From: Bacillus sp. 491mf
GTDB taxonomy: Bacteria; Bacillota; Bacilli; Bacillales; Bacillaceae_G
DNA length: 64,000 nt
Direction: 5' to 3'
NCBI RefSeq assembly: GCF_900112415.1
Contig: NZ_FOLV01000016.1
Span: 22,876 to 86,875 of the forward strand
The notes under the pieces were generated by a model, which did not search any database, was not told the origin of the DNA, and saw nothing but the letters and a program-made list of their open reading frames with translations. Shown here piece by piece: positions 9,240-18,220 of this stretch. Both the position numbers and the translations under genes were made by a program. The number at the start of each line of letters is the position of its first letter. The stretch's first letter is position 1.

Positions 9240-10736
9240 TTATACGTGCTTCTTCATATCATCAGCAACAGACTCAACGTTTGTTCCAACGATAACTTGT
9301 ACACTTGTATCACTTAATTTCATAACACCTTTTGCGCCGGCACGTTTTAATGCTTGTTCATTTATTAAACTTGCATCTTTCACTTGTAGACGAAGACGAG
9401 TAGCACAGTTGTCAATAACAGCTAAATTGTCTTTTCCGCCTAACGCTGCGACATAAGCTTCACCGATAGAACCAGATTCACCTACTGCAATTGTTCCCTC
9501 TTCTAATAACTCATCATCTTCACGACCAGGCGTTTTTAAGTTTAACTTCTTAATTAAGAAATAGAATACAAAGAAGTAAATTGCGGCATAAACTAAGCCT
9601 ACACCTGCTAATAATACTGGCTTTGTTGCAATACCGAAGTTAATACCGTAGTCAATTGCACCTGCACTAAATGAAAAACCATCGTGAATGCCAAGCTTTG
9701 TTGTTATAAATAAAGAAAGACCTGTTAATATAGCATGAATCCCATATAATACTGGAGATAAGAACATAAATGAGAATTCAATTGGTTCTGTAATACCAGT
9801 TAAAAATGAAGTTAACGCAAGACCAATTAACATACCTGTAACTGCTTTACGCTTTTCTGGCTTTGCTGCTGCGATCATCGCAAAACATGCTGCTGGTAAA
9901 CCAAACATCATGATTGGGAAGAAACCTGTCATAAACATACCTGCACTTGGATCTCCTGCAAAGAAACGAGCAATATCGCCATTTACAACCGCTCCTGCTG
10001 TGTTTGTAAATTCACCAAATACAAACCAGAAGTACGTATTCATTACATGGTGTAAACCAATCGGGATCAATAAACGGTTTAATAAACCGAAAAGCCCTGC
10101 ACCAATTGCTCCTAAGTTAACGATACCATGTGCTACCGCATCGATACCGCTTTGAATTGTTGGCCAAATTTCTCCAAATACTAAACCTAACAGAAGCATC
10201 ACTACAGATGTAATAATTGGAACGAAACGTTTACCAGCAAAGAATCCTAACCATTCTGGTAATTTAATTTTATAGAATTTGTTATATAGTAATCCCGCAA
10301 CAATACCAGCGATGATACCACCTAAAATGGCCATATTAATTTTTGGTGCTAACGTCGCCGCTTTAGAAATCTTTCCTAACGTATCTGCTACTTTAGATGG
10401 ATCTACAGAACCCACTAAATCTTGAACACTTTTCAACTTATCGTTTAACTCTGCCGCTGAATACCCTTTACTTAAAGTATCAGTCGTATTTTTCAAAATA
10501 AGATAACCAATCGCACCGGCCAAACCTGCGGCACCGCTGCCATCAACAGACAAACCAACTGCAACACCAATTGCAAAAATAAGTGCTAAGTTATCAAAAA
10601 TTGCTGCACCGGCTTGTGCCATAACAGGAATATTAAATACGTCAGGTTGCCCTAAACGAAGCAATAGACCGGCTGCTGGTAGTACCGCAATTGGGAGCAT
10701 TAACGCTTTACCAATACGTTGTAAAAACTGCAACAT
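9240..10736 (-). CDS. nagE: PTS N-acetylglucosamine-type transporter, EIICB
   Basis: Takes up and phosphorylates an amino sugar or glucose. 498 residues: a multi-helix EIIC domain (about 1-395) with GLHHVMNTYFWF and the conserved TGITEPIEF, then an EIIB domain (about 425-498) whose phosphorylated cysteine is in NCATRLR. No EIIA domain is fused, so a separate or shared EIIA must supply phosphate. The N-terminus MLQFLQRIGKALMLPIAV resembles NagP/NagE more than PtsG. A cre-like site lies 53 bases upstream of the start. The substrate assignment is by family likeness. Confidence 0.88.
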   Translation of the reverse strand: MLQFLQRIGKALMLPIAVLPAAGLLLRLGQPDVFNIPVMAQAGAAIFDNLALIFAIGVAVGLSVDGSGAAGLAGAIGYLILKNTTDTLSKGYSAAELNDKLKSVQDLVGSVDPSKVADTLGKISKAATLAPKINMAILGGIIAGIVAGLLYNKFYKIKLPEWLGFFAGKRFVPIITSVVMLLLGLVFGEIWPTIQSGIDAVAHGIVNLGAIGAGLFGLLNRLLIPIGLHHVMNTYFWFVFGEFTNTAGAVVNGDIARFFAGDPSAGMFMTGFFPIMMFGLPAACFAMIAAAKPEKRKAVTGMLIGLALTSFLTGITEPIEFSFMFLSPVLYGIHAILTGLSLFITTKLGIHDGFSFSAGAIDYGINFGIATKPVLLAGVGLVYAAIYFFVFYFLIKKLNLKTPGREDDELLEEGTIAVGESGSIGEAYVAALGGKDNLAVIDNCATRLRLQVKDASLINEQALKRAGAKGVMKLSDTSVQVIVGTNVESVADDMKKHV

Positions 10737-10789
10737 CTGAATTCCCCCTATCCTAATTATGAAATCGTTACCAAATACAAATATGTTTT

Positions 10790-10803
10790 AGAAAACGCTT
10801 TCT
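10790..10803 (-). promoter_or_regulatory. cre-like catabolite operator upstream of nagE
   Basis: AGAAAGCGTTTTCT on the minus strand agrees with 12 of 14 positions of the near-palindromic cre consensus TGAAAGCGNTTTCA, differing only at the outermost bases. It lies about 55 bases before the nagE start, which fits CcpA control of a sugar transporter. Confidence 0.6.
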
Positions 10804-10917
10804 ATTACAGGAACATAATAACATATAGTTGTATAGATGTGTAGTTATTATGATTGGTTTTTTTATAAATTTATGCTCGTTTATTTAATTCTATGTATAT
10901 TCATTTAAATTTTCCGA

Positions 10918-11045
10918 CACATAAGCCGCTGCTATACAGAAAAAAAGATGACCTGCACTGGATTTAAAACCTCGCACGTGGCACAAACAGGCACTGACCG
11001 CTCCTATGCACAGCCAGACACTCTCGACCACCCTAAAAGAAAAAG
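10918..11045 (+). repeat. Interspersed repeat, element A copy 2
   Basis: Shares AACCTCGCACGTGGCA, ACAGGCACTGACCGCTCC and TATGCACAGCCAGACACTCT with the other element A copies. Its left part is degenerate. It occupies the 453-base gap between nagE and glsA. The rest of that gap holds the cre-like site and A/T-rich promoter sequence. Confidence 0.75.
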
Positions 11046-11189
11046 GTTTTTTTGGCATTTTTTCATTTTACATACCCAAGAAGTAAATAGAAGTTGCATT
11101 TCATCATTCCTCGATTTCATGTTATTATTTACTTCCACACTTGCCTCGCAAGTTAAGCTTAATCACTAATACAACTAGGGGTGTTTATT

Positions 11190-12119
11190 ATGCAGTGTAT
11201 CGAGACGAACAACTTACAACAATTATTAGATCGAGTTCAGCCCTATACGAAACAAGGTAAGCTTGCAACGTATATTCCTGAGTTAGGAAATGCAGATCCT
11301 AATGATTTAGGAATTGCGATTTTTCATAAAGACGACCATTACGTTCATGCTGGAAAATCCCAGACACTCTTTACACTTCAAAGTATTTCGAAGGTAATTA
11401 CACTTGCACTCGCACTTTTAGATTGCGGTGAGGAGTACGTATTTTCGAAAGTTGGCATGGAACCAACTGGTGATCCTTTTAATTCTATTATTAAGCTAGA
11501 GACAACAAGCCCATCTAAACCATTAAATCCAATGATTAATGCCGGGGCATTAGCGATTACGAGTATGATTGCCGGAAATTCTAATGAAGAGAAAATGGAG
11601 CGTATCCTTCACTTTGTGCGTGAAATTACAGCTAATCCTTCCATTAACTATTCTTCTAAAGTGGCCATCTCTGAATTAGAAACAGCTTATTTAAATCGTT
11701 CTCTTTGCTACTATATGAAGCAAAACAACATCATTGATGGGGATATCGAAGAGTTAATGGACCTATACACACGTCAATGCGCAATCGAAGTAAACTGCAT
11801 CGACTTAGCTCGTATTGGACTTATCTTTGCAATGGATGGTTATGATCCATATTATAAAAAGCAAATTATCCCAAAACACATTACGAAAATTTGTAAAACC
11901 TTTATGGTCACATGTGGTATGTACAACGAATCTGGAGAATTTGCAATTCGCGTTGGGATTCCAGCGAAAAGTGGTGTAGCTGGCGGAATTTTAGGATGTG
12001 TAAAAGGTGAAATGGGTATTGGTATTTTTGGTCCTGCACTAGATGAAAACGGAAATAGCATTGCTGGATTTAAAATATTAGAATTACTTTCTGAACAAGA
12101 AGGTTGGAGCATTTTCTAA
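11190..12119 (+). CDS. glsA: Glutaminase
   Basis: Hydrolyses glutamine to glutamate and ammonia. 309 residues, normal for the serine-dependent beta-lactamase-like glutaminase family. The catalytic S-x-x-K is S65-I-S-K68 in [21 protein letters not shown] and the C-terminal [12 protein letters not shown] are family motifs. The frame is open from a GTG at 11181, but AGGGGTG lies six bases before ATG 11190, so that start is used. B. cereus-group genomes usually carry more than one glutaminase. Followed directly by a terminator. Confidence 0.94.
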   Translation: MQCIETNNLQQLLDRVQPYTKQGKLATYIPELGNADPNDLGIAIFHKDDHYVHAGKSQTLFTLQSISKVITLALALLDCGEEYVFSKVGMEPTGDPFNSIIKLETTSPSKPLNPMINAGALAITSMIAGNSNEEKMERILHFVREITANPSINYSSKVAISELETAYLNRSLCYYMKQNNIIDGDIEELMDLYTRQCAIEVNCIDLARIGLIFAMDGYDPYYKKQIIPKHITKICKTFMVTCGMYNESGEFAIRVGIPAKSGVAGGILGCVKGEMGIGIFGPALDENGNSIAGFKILELLSEQEGWSIF

Positions 12120-12144
12120 AAAGCGTCTGAAACGACGCTTTTTT
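12117..12144 (+). terminator. Terminator of glsA
   Basis: AAGCGTC and GACGCTT pair around a six-base loop and are followed by TTTTTT, immediately after the stop codon. Confidence 0.88.
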
Positions 12145-12307
12145 CAATATAATTGTGCATATTCACCATGTACCCTTGAATAGTATAGTACAAGTACAGC
12201 CTAGGTTTTATAAAAGGAAACTTCAGTTTAGAGAATACATTTCGCTCTAAATGGTTAACTAATCAACTCTTACAGACGGTAAGCCGTTGAGGAAGATGGA
12301 GGTGCTC

Positions 12308-12649
12308 ATGAAACTCATCCTTCAAACAGAAGATCAGGCAGTTCTTGAGAAGACGATCCTTCTTTTTGTATTAAGTATCGTTGAAAGTTTAAAATTAAAA
12401 GTTGTTTCCCTTGATGAAGCCTATCGATACATATTTAATCTAGATGTTCTGGAATTGTTAATGGATCGAAGTATTGATGACAAAGTATTAGAAATCGTCC
12501 ATTTTGGCATCGAATTAGAAGACATTCAAAATCTAATCCCTGAAGACTTAGAACAAAATATCGAAGAGCTAAAATGGCGCTGTATTCAAGTACTAAGCGA
12601 CTATGAAATGTATGAAGAAACGGAACAATTATTTGAAGACATTCGGTAA
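12308..12649 (+). CDS. Hypothetical acidic helical protein
   Basis: 113 residues, acidic and predicted largely helical, without membrane segments or known motifs. I do not recognise the family. An in-frame opening begins at 12287, but GGAGG five bases before ATG 12308 fixes the start at MKLILQTEDQ. A short ACGG/CCGT hairpin lies just upstream at about 12275-12286. It is a single-gene unit between the glsA terminator and the shared terminator at 12673. Confidence 0.75.
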   Translation: MKLILQTEDQAVLEKTILLFVLSIVESLKLKVVSLDEAYRYIFNLDVLELLMDRSIDDKVLEIVHFGIELEDIQNLIPEDLEQNIEELKWRCIQVLSDYEMYEETEQLFEDIR

Positions 12650-12672
12650 AGTGAAACGTCCATTACATGTAG

Positions 12673-12698
12673 AAAAAGCACCTCTTTAGGTGCTTTTT
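12673..12698. terminator. Bidirectional terminator between convergent small genes
   Basis: AAAAAGCACCT and AGGTGCTTTTT make an 11-base-pair stem with a four-base loop and a T-run on either strand. It serves the plus gene ending at 12649 and overlaps the stop codon of the minus gene at 12697. Confidence 0.88.
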
Positions 12699-12855
12699 AA
12701 TGTTTTTTCAAACTATTTTTATACGTTTCAATATTTACTGGTAATTCTTCCTCTTCTAACGTATGTTCATTTACATCTTTATGAATATACGCACCTTTTG
12801 GAGGTTGATGATCATGACCTTTTTTCTTATGATCAAAGGATTTACCGCGTCCCAT
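12697..12855 (-). CDS. Small histidine- and lysine-rich hypothetical protein
   Basis: 52 residues. It begins MGRGKSFDHKKKGHDHQPP, rich in His and Lys, followed by an acidic LEEEELP segment and a basic KNSLKKH end. AAGGAAGGTG precedes ATG 12855 at good spacing, and the gene ends in a terminator, so it looks genuine despite its length. There is no membrane segment. The composition suggests a metal- or nucleic-acid-binding small protein or a spore-type small protein, but no function can be assigned. Confidence 0.7.
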   Translation of the reverse strand: MGRGKSFDHKKKGHDHQPPKGAYIHKDVNEHTLEEEELPVNIETYKNSLKKH

Positions 12856-12964
12856 ACTAACACCTTCCTTTACCTAAATTCTATGTTAGTATAAATAAAA
12901 TGTCGTCGACATATGCAATGGTTTGTTGTATTTCCGAGGAAATGCTAGAAATTTGTTTTTCTCT

Positions 12965-13090
12965 ATACTTACTGCTACGCAGAATACATCATGACCGCTA
13001 CTTGCTTTCTCCTTTTGTTTTCATTCTCGCACGTGGCAGGAATAGGCCCTGGTCGCCTCTATGCACAGCCAGACGCTCTCGCCCTCTCTA
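12965..13090 (+). repeat. Interspersed repeat, element A copy 3
   Basis: Contains TCTCGCACGTGGCAGGAATA, CCTGGTCGCCTCTATGCACA and GCCAGACGCTCTCG, matching the other element A copies. It lies between the 52-residue gene and the 3' end of ytaF. Confidence 0.75.
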
Positions 13091-13102
13091 ATTTTATATC
13101 TT

Positions 13103-13711
13103 TCACAAAACTTGATTAACTGCAATGATAATAAGCAAAGCTCCAGCAATGATCGTTGCCCATTTCCCTAAATACAGCGCTAAGTATTTTTTACCGATAT
13201 AAGAACAGAACCTCACACATAAGAAGCTAAAGCAGCCCGAAATAATAGCGGTCATCCACAAATTCAAATTTGTCACACCTGCATCAAAACCACCCGCAAT
13301 GTTATTAATGGATAATGCAACGCCAAGCACAATTGCTTCTGAAAAGCCAATTGTTTTAGACTCATCAAAATCGGCGGCTTCTGGATTACGTAAAATACGC
13401 ATCAATACATTACCTTGCTTTCTCTCATCTACCGCTTTACTAAGCATCGGCTGGCATAATACCAATACGCCAATACTCCCCAATACGATAGCACCAATCA
13501 CATTAGCTGTAACATCTGAAATAAACAAAGAAATCCAATTCCCGAAAAATCCTGCCAACAGTGTAAAGAAAAAGCCGAAGAAAGCTATGATAAAATTATT
13601 GGACCATGAGATATGGATCTTCCGAATTCCATAAGCAATACCTACACCTGCATTATCTAAATTTGAAGCTACCCCAATAAAAAGAATGGAAAGAAAACTT
13701 GTTATATACAT
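13103..13711 (-). CDS. ytaF: YtaF-like sporulation membrane protein (MntP-related)
   Basis: Integral membrane protein of 202 residues with six hydrophobic helices in two related halves, each holding a polar Asn-Asp signature in its first helix (ASNLDNAGVGIAYG; SINNIAGGFDAG). This arrangement belongs to YtaF, a relative of the MntP manganese exporter group that is expressed in sporulation in Bacillus. The transported ion is unknown. ATG 13711 has GGGAGTG seven bases upstream; a TTG three bases earlier is less likely. It is divergent from the XRE regulator at 13839. Confidence 0.85.
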   Translation of the reverse strand: MYITSFLSILFIGVASNLDNAGVGIAYGIRKIHISWSNNFIIAFFGFFFTLLAGFFGNWISLFISDVTANVIGAIVLGSIGVLVLCQPMLSKAVDERKQGNVLMRILRNPEAADFDESKTIGFSEAIVLGVALSINNIAGGFDAGVTNLNLWMTAIISGCFSFLCVRFCSYIGKKYLALYLGKWATIIAGALLIIIAVNQVL

Positions 13712-13838
13712 CAATAAGCACTCCCTTATTGCTTTTTTTATTGCATCGTATGCAAATATTGAGCAATTGTGCCTGTCTGTTTCATATACTTTTAATAAAA
13801 TATCAACATTTCAGAAACAAAAAGGAGCGCCTAAACCT

Positions 13839-14507
13839 ATGTCTATTCAGAATATAAATCATCAACTCGGTACGGTATTAAAGGAATTGTTACAAGAGCG
13901 TTCACTATCGATGCGACAATTTGGAACGCTAACCAATATTGACCCTTCCACCATTTCACGAATTATTAATGGAAAGCAACAAGCGAAGAAAAAGCACCTT
14001 CAAAAATTTGCAGAATGTCTCCAAATTCCTATACAGTTCTTATATGATGCAACGTACGCCAAACAGCCTCACCAAACTACTGAACCCCAGACTGAAATAT
14101 ATACATCAATTGATGCCATTCAAAACATATTACAATCCTCTAACGTATTTGATTACAAGTACACAACAACTCGTGTAAAACAAGAGCTTGAAAATTACGA
14201 ACGCTATGCGAAAACAACAGAAGGCACACGCCTTATTCATGAAGGATTCCTAGCAAAATTGCAACAGCTTGATAGTACAGGTCCTTTCATTGATCAACTC
14301 ACAGATATGTATCATCAATTTTGCAACGAAACGATTACATCGCAAGAACGAGCAATTATCGGAAGTGCCTTGCTTTATTTCGTTTTATCAACAGATATTA
14401 TTCCAGATTACATATTTCCCATTGGATACTTAGATGATGCAATTGCGGTAGAATTAGTAAAGGAAAAATTAATTGCGATGAAAAACAAATCAGCGAAAGA
14501 AGAATAG
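13839..14507 (+). CDS. XRE-type regulator fused to a DUF1232 domain
   Basis: 222 residues. Residues 5-65 form a Cro/C1-type helix-turn-helix (SMRQFGTLTNIDPSTISRII, then QQAKKKHLQKFAECL). The C-terminal third (about 150-210) holds the DUF1232 pattern LYFVLSTDIIPDYIFPIGYLDDA, which in other proteins is a short membrane-associated hairpin. AAGGAG lies ten bases before ATG 13839; the open frame further upstream to 13686 lacks a site. A DNA-binding domain joined to DUF1232 could tie transcription to the membrane, but this is inference. Confidence 0.8.
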   Translation: MSIQNINHQLGTVLKELLQERSLSMRQFGTLTNIDPSTISRIINGKQQAKKKHLQKFAECLQIPIQFLYDATYAKQPHQTTEPQTEIYTSIDAIQNILQSSNVFDYKYTTTRVKQELENYERYAKTTEGTRLIHEGFLAKLQQLDSTGPFIDQLTDMYHQFCNETITSQERAIIGSALLYFVLSTDIIPDYIFPIGYLDDAIAVELVKEKLIAMKNKSAKEE

Positions 14508-14521
14508 CGCATTCCACATAA

Positions 14522-14566
14522 AAAACAAAGAAAATCGGCGCAGCATGCACCGATTTTCCTTGTTTT
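14522..14566. terminator. Bidirectional terminator between convergent genes
   Basis: GAAAATCGG and CCGATTTTC form the core stem, extended by AAACAA/TTGTTT, around an 11-base loop with T-rich flanks on both strands. It serves the XRE gene and the amino acid permease. Confidence 0.85.
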
Positions 14567-14568
14567 CA

Positions 14569-15984
14569 TTATAAGCTATGTACTTCTTTTGCATTTGTTT
14601 CTTCAGTCTGTTTCATTTTTTTATTCTTAGAAAAATGATAAAACAGTAAGCAAGCAAGCAGAAACGGAATACCACAATACAATGCCATACGTTGATCTGG
14701 AATAAAAGCCATGCTCACAATTACAGCCATATTCAATCCGAAACAAAGGAGTGGCACAACGGGATACAACGGCGTTTTAAATTTCAGATCCTTAATATCC
14801 CCGCCTTGCTTTATGTACGTTCTTCTACTAAGAAGATTGGATAAACCAATCGATGCCCAGACTAGTATTCCACCGAATCCTGCAATAGAAAGAAGCCATA
14901 AATAAACTGTATCCTCTGCATATATACCAGATAATAAAGAAAGACAACCAAAAATCATACTTGTAATTAATGCATAAATAGGAACACCCTTTTTAGATAA
15001 CTTCCCAAAAATTGGACTAATCATCCCTTGATTCGACATAGACCAAAGCATACGAGAAGTTGCATATAAGCCCGAATTTGCTACTGATAACACCGCTGTA
15101 ATAATAACAAAGTTCATAATATCTGCAGCATATGGAATCCCAATTTTATCAAATACAACTACGAATGGACTTTCTACTAATCCCGCTTTTTCCCACGGGA
15201 ATAACCCAGCGAGTATGAACATAGAAAGTATAAAGAAAACCAATATACGCCAAGCTGTATTTTTAATTGCTTGCGGAATGGCTTTCTCCGGATTTTCACT
15301 CTCACCGGCCGCAATCCCAACAATTTCGGTCCCCTGAAAGGAGAAATTAACGGCAATCATTGTAATTAGAACCGCTGTCAGTCCATTCGGGAACAGTCCC
15401 CCGTGATCAGTAAAGTTTGAAAGTATCGGTGCTGCTTCATTTCCTTTCATATGTAAAAATCCGAACATCGCTGCCCCGCCTAAAATAATAAATGCAATAA
15501 TCGTAATGACTTTAATGCCCGCAACCCAAAACTCAACTTCCGCAAAACTCCGTGATGATAATGCATTAATCGAAAAAAGAAGGACTGCAAACACGACGCA
15601 CCATATCCAAGATGGTACATGAGGAAACCAGCGCTTCATTAAAATGCTTACTGCAATCAACTCAATCCCTATCGTAGCAGCCCAGTTTAACCATGACATC
15701 CAACCAACTACATAACCTACCGCAGGCGAAATATTCTTTGCAGCATACATTTGATAAGATCCTGCATTCGGCATAGCAACTGCTAATTCGCCAAGGCAGA
15801 GCATCGTTAAATACATAACAAAGCCCCCAACAAGATACGCAACAAGTGCACCGCCTGGTCCGGCTTCATGAATTGTATAGCCAGATCCTAAGAAAAGCCC
15901 TGTACCGATAACCCCTCCAAGTGCAATCATAAATATGTGCCGACTTTTTAGCTCTCGCTTTAACTCCTGGTTTTGCTTTTCCAT
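14569..15984 (-). CDS. Amino acid permease, APC superfamily
   Basis: Proton-coupled amino acid importer of 471 residues with 12 membrane segments. The first helix carries the APC signature FMIALGGVIGTGLFLGSG, and GTEIVGIAAGES is in the sixth. It is nearest the AAP/GabP/RocE-type permeases; the substrate is not evident. AGGGGGATTC sits before ATG 15984, and the frame's extension to 16053 has no site. It lies 234 bases downstream of the lipoyl-like gene in the same direction, with a hairpin between them, so it may be read from the sigma-54 promoter at 16555 as well as from a promoter of its own. Confidence 0.88.
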   Translation of the reverse strand: MEKQNQELKRELKSRHIFMIALGGVIGTGLFLGSGYTIHEAGPGGALVAYLVGGFVMYLTMLCLGELAVAMPNAGSYQMYAAKNISPAVGYVVGWMSWLNWAATIGIELIAVSILMKRWFPHVPSWIWCVVFAVLLFSINALSSRSFAEVEFWVAGIKVITIIAFIILGGAAMFGFLHMKGNEAAPILSNFTDHGGLFPNGLTAVLITMIAVNFSFQGTEIVGIAAGESENPEKAIPQAIKNTAWRILVFFILSMFILAGLFPWEKAGLVESPFVVVFDKIGIPYAADIMNFVIITAVLSVANSGLYATSRMLWSMSNQGMISPIFGKLSKKGVPIYALITSMIFGCLSLLSGIYAEDTVYLWLLSIAGFGGILVWASIGLSNLLSRRTYIKQGGDIKDLKFKTPLYPVVPLLCFGLNMAVIVSMAFIPDQRMALYCGIPFLLACLLFYHFSKNKKMKQTEETNAKEVHSL

Positions 15985-16077
15985 ATGAATCCCCCTTGCC
16001 CAAAGATGTAAACGCCTTAAAAATAATGTAAAAAAATAAAAGTGCATTCTCATTATTACTATAAATTTGTAACAGGA

Positions 16078-16104
16078 GGGAGATGTTTCAAAAGAAACTC
16101 TCCC
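16078..16104. promoter_or_regulatory. Hairpin between the lipoyl-like gene and the amino acid permease
   Basis: GGGAGA-GTTTC pairs with GAAAC-TCTCCC around AAAA. Neither strand has a proper T-run after it, so it may be a processing or attenuation structure between the two genes rather than a terminator. Confidence 0.5.
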
Positions 16105-16218
16105 AATCCAAGGAAATACCGATAACCCGATAGATAGTTGCTACGAAAATTTCTTTATCATTTACTACAATTGTTTAAAAGACTCTTAGAAAACGGTACA
16201 TTATCTAGAAAGACTGTA

Positions 16219-16473
16219 TTAATCACTTCCTGTGATCAATAAATCATCTCTAACTGATATTAATAATGTTTCATTCGTGATAGCTTGTCCTTCTTCTACT
16301 TCTAGCAATTCCACATAGCCGCTAATTCCCACTTTTACTTCTACTTTCCGCTCATCCATCGTTTCAATTAAAGCTAATTTCTCCCACTCATAAACATAGG
16401 AGCTTTCGTTAATAAATAATTTCGCAACTTTGCCATAACAAGGACTGTACACGTTTTCTATCACTGTTTTCAT
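16219..16473 (-). CDS. Small single-domain lipoyl/biotinyl-like protein
   Basis: 84 residues that read as one biotinyl/lipoyl-attachment fold: VYSPCYGKVAKLFI, EKLALIETMDERK and VKVGISGYVELLEV follow the strand order and the glycine turns of the family. The usual modified lysine in an EAMKM-type hairpin is replaced by ETMDERK, so modification is uncertain. AGAGAGAGG lies upstream of ATG 16473. It is the first gene after the -24/-12 promoter at 16555, facing its presumed activator. Confidence 0.7.
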   Translation of the reverse strand: MKTVIENVYSPCYGKVAKLFINESSYVYEWEKLALIETMDERKVEVKVGISGYVELLEVEEGQAITNETLLISVRDDLLITGSD

Positions 16474-16554
16474 CTTTTAAACCTCTCTCTCTTATGAATT
16501 GCGCATGTAACCCCTTTAACCCACCTCCAAATTGCTAGAATTCAACTATTATTT

Positions 16555-16573
16555 ATGCAAGATGTATACCAAC
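16555..16573 (-). promoter_or_regulatory. Sigma-54 (-24/-12) promoter
   Basis: The minus strand reads TTGGTATACATCTTGCATAA: the invariant GG and GC doublets are separated by exactly ten bases, as in TTGGCACN5TTGCA promoters. It lies about 82 bases before the 84-residue gene and faces away from a gene for a sigma-54 activator. The geometry and context make this a confident call. Confidence 0.85.
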
Positions 16574-16669
16574 CTAATTTTTTTACTTGGATTTAAGAGT
16601 TCGTACTGAAAACATCTGCATTTTACACAAACTCTTTCTTCTCTTTGACAAATTTTTAAGGTTAAAAAC

Positions 16670-16694
16670 GCAAATTTTTTTTGCATACTTGCAA
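16670..16694. promoter_or_regulatory. Candidate upstream activating sequences for the sigma-54 activator
   Basis: Two overlapping inverted repeats, GCAAATTTTTTTTGC (16670-16684) and TTGCATACTTGCAA (16681-16694), share TTGC half-sites. They lie about 100 bases upstream of the -24/-12 promoter, a usual enhancer distance, and resemble the TTTGCAAA-type sites bound by RocR-like regulators. Confidence 0.6.
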
Positions 16695-16755
16695 AAATTT
16701 TATTAAAATTAAGAAAAATCAGTCTTCATAGAGTATAACGAGGAGAAGATGAAAC

Positions 16756-18156
16756 ATGCATACAGAAGAAATCAATTTCAAAAAATTAGTTGAAATGAAT
16801 TCGTTATATGAAACTTTACTGAATGAAATTGATATTGGGATTCACATGATTAACGAAGAAGGCAAAACGATCATCTATAATCGTAAAATGATGGAAATTG
16901 AATCGATGGATCATAAAGATGTACTCTATAAAAATCTTTTAGAAGTATTTGCATTTGAAGAAAATCAAAACAGTACTCTTATCGAGGCGTTAACACTTGG
17001 AAAAGCAAAGAAAAATATCAAACAAACGTATTTTAATAATAAAGGACAAGAGATTACAACGATTAATGATACCTTTCCGATCGTGAAGAACGGAAAAATC
17101 AAGGGCGCTGTTGAAATCGTAAAAGAGTTTCCTCCATTAAAACAAATGAGTAAAGGAAACGCCATGCGAGTGCATCATACGAAATTTACCTTCGATCATA
17201 TAATAGGGAATTCTAGCGCTATTCAATCGGTTATTACAGAAGCGAAAAGAGTAACACGGACCTCTTCCTCTGTACTGATCGTCGGAGAAACAGGAACCGG
17301 AAAAGAATTATTTGCACAAAGTATTCATCATGAAAGCCAGCGTGCCGGAAAGCCTTTTATCTCGCAAAATTGTGCAGCCATTCCTGAAACTTTAATGGAA
17401 AGCTTATTATTCGGTACAAACAAAGGAGCTTTTACAGGAGCAATCGATAAACCTGGTTTATTTGAGGAAGCGCATGGAGGAACTTTATTATTAGATGAAA
17501 TTAACTCATTAAGTCCAGCACTGCAAGCTAAATTATTGCGTGCCATCCAAGATAAAACAATCCGAAGAATCGGCGGAACACAAGAAAAAGAAGTAGACGT
17601 TCGCATCATAGCTACAATTAATGAAGATCCAATTGAAGCTATCACGCACAATCGCTTACGAAAAGATTTATATTACAGATTAAGCGTCGTTACTTTATTT
17701 CTCCCATCTTTACGGCAGCGTAAAGATGACATTTTACCGCTTCTTCATCGTTTTATTGAAAAATATAATATGCAGTTTGGCTTACAAGTACAAGGTGTGG
17801 ATGACAACGTAATCGACTTTTTCTATCAACACGATTGGCCCGGAAATATTCGCGAGTTAGAGCACATCATTGAAGGTTCTATGAACTTAATTGAAGATGA
17901 GGAAATGATTACAACATCCCATATCCCAACCCGTCTTTATGAGCTAACAAAAAATGAATGCTCTATTCAACCTCCCCTGGCTAGATGGGAAAGCAATCAA
18001 TCGAAAACTTTAAAGAACACAATGAAAGACATGGAAAAAGAATATATCATTGAAATTCTTAGCGAGCATAATGGAAATATCTCGCAAGCCGCGAAGTATT
18101 TAGGATTAAGTAGGCAAAACTTGCAATATCGGTTGAAAAAGTATGGGTTGAACTAG
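16756..18156 (+). CDS. Sigma-54-dependent transcriptional activator (RocR/NtrC type)
   Basis: 466 residues in three parts. An N-terminal PAS-like sensor (about 10-130) includes IGIHMINEEGKTIIYNRKMM. The central AAA+ domain (about 155-390) has Walker A GETGTGKE, the sigma-54-contacting GAFTGA loop and GGTLLLDEINSL. The C-terminal Fis-type helix-turn-helix (about 435-465) is GNISQAAKYLGLSRQNLQYR. It should bind the repeats at 16670-16694 and open the promoter at 16555. The signal is unknown; an amino acid is likely by analogy with RocR and the permease in the target unit. GAGGAG precedes ATG 16756. Confidence 0.93.
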   Translation: MHTEEINFKKLVEMNSLYETLLNEIDIGIHMINEEGKTIIYNRKMMEIESMDHKDVLYKNLLEVFAFEENQNSTLIEALTLGKAKKNIKQTYFNNKGQEITTINDTFPIVKNGKIKGAVEIVKEFPPLKQMSKGNAMRVHHTKFTFDHIIGNSSAIQSVITEAKRVTRTSSSVLIVGETGTGKELFAQSIHHESQRAGKPFISQNCAAIPETLMESLLFGTNKGAFTGAIDKPGLFEEAHGGTLLLDEINSLSPALQAKLLRAIQDKTIRRIGGTQEKEVDVRIIATINEDPIEAITHNRLRKDLYYRLSVVTLFLPSLRQRKDDILPLLHRFIEKYNMQFGLQVQGVDDNVIDFFYQHDWPGNIRELEHIIEGSMNLIEDEEMITTSHIPTRLYELTKNECSIQPPLARWESNQSKTLKNTMKDMEKEYIIEILSEHNGNISQAAKYLGLSRQNLQYRLKKYGLN

Positions 18157-18220
18157 TAGCCTTATATGTATTCTAGAGACCTTTGCTTATATTCGATGTT
18201 TATAGATAGGTGGTTTGCAA

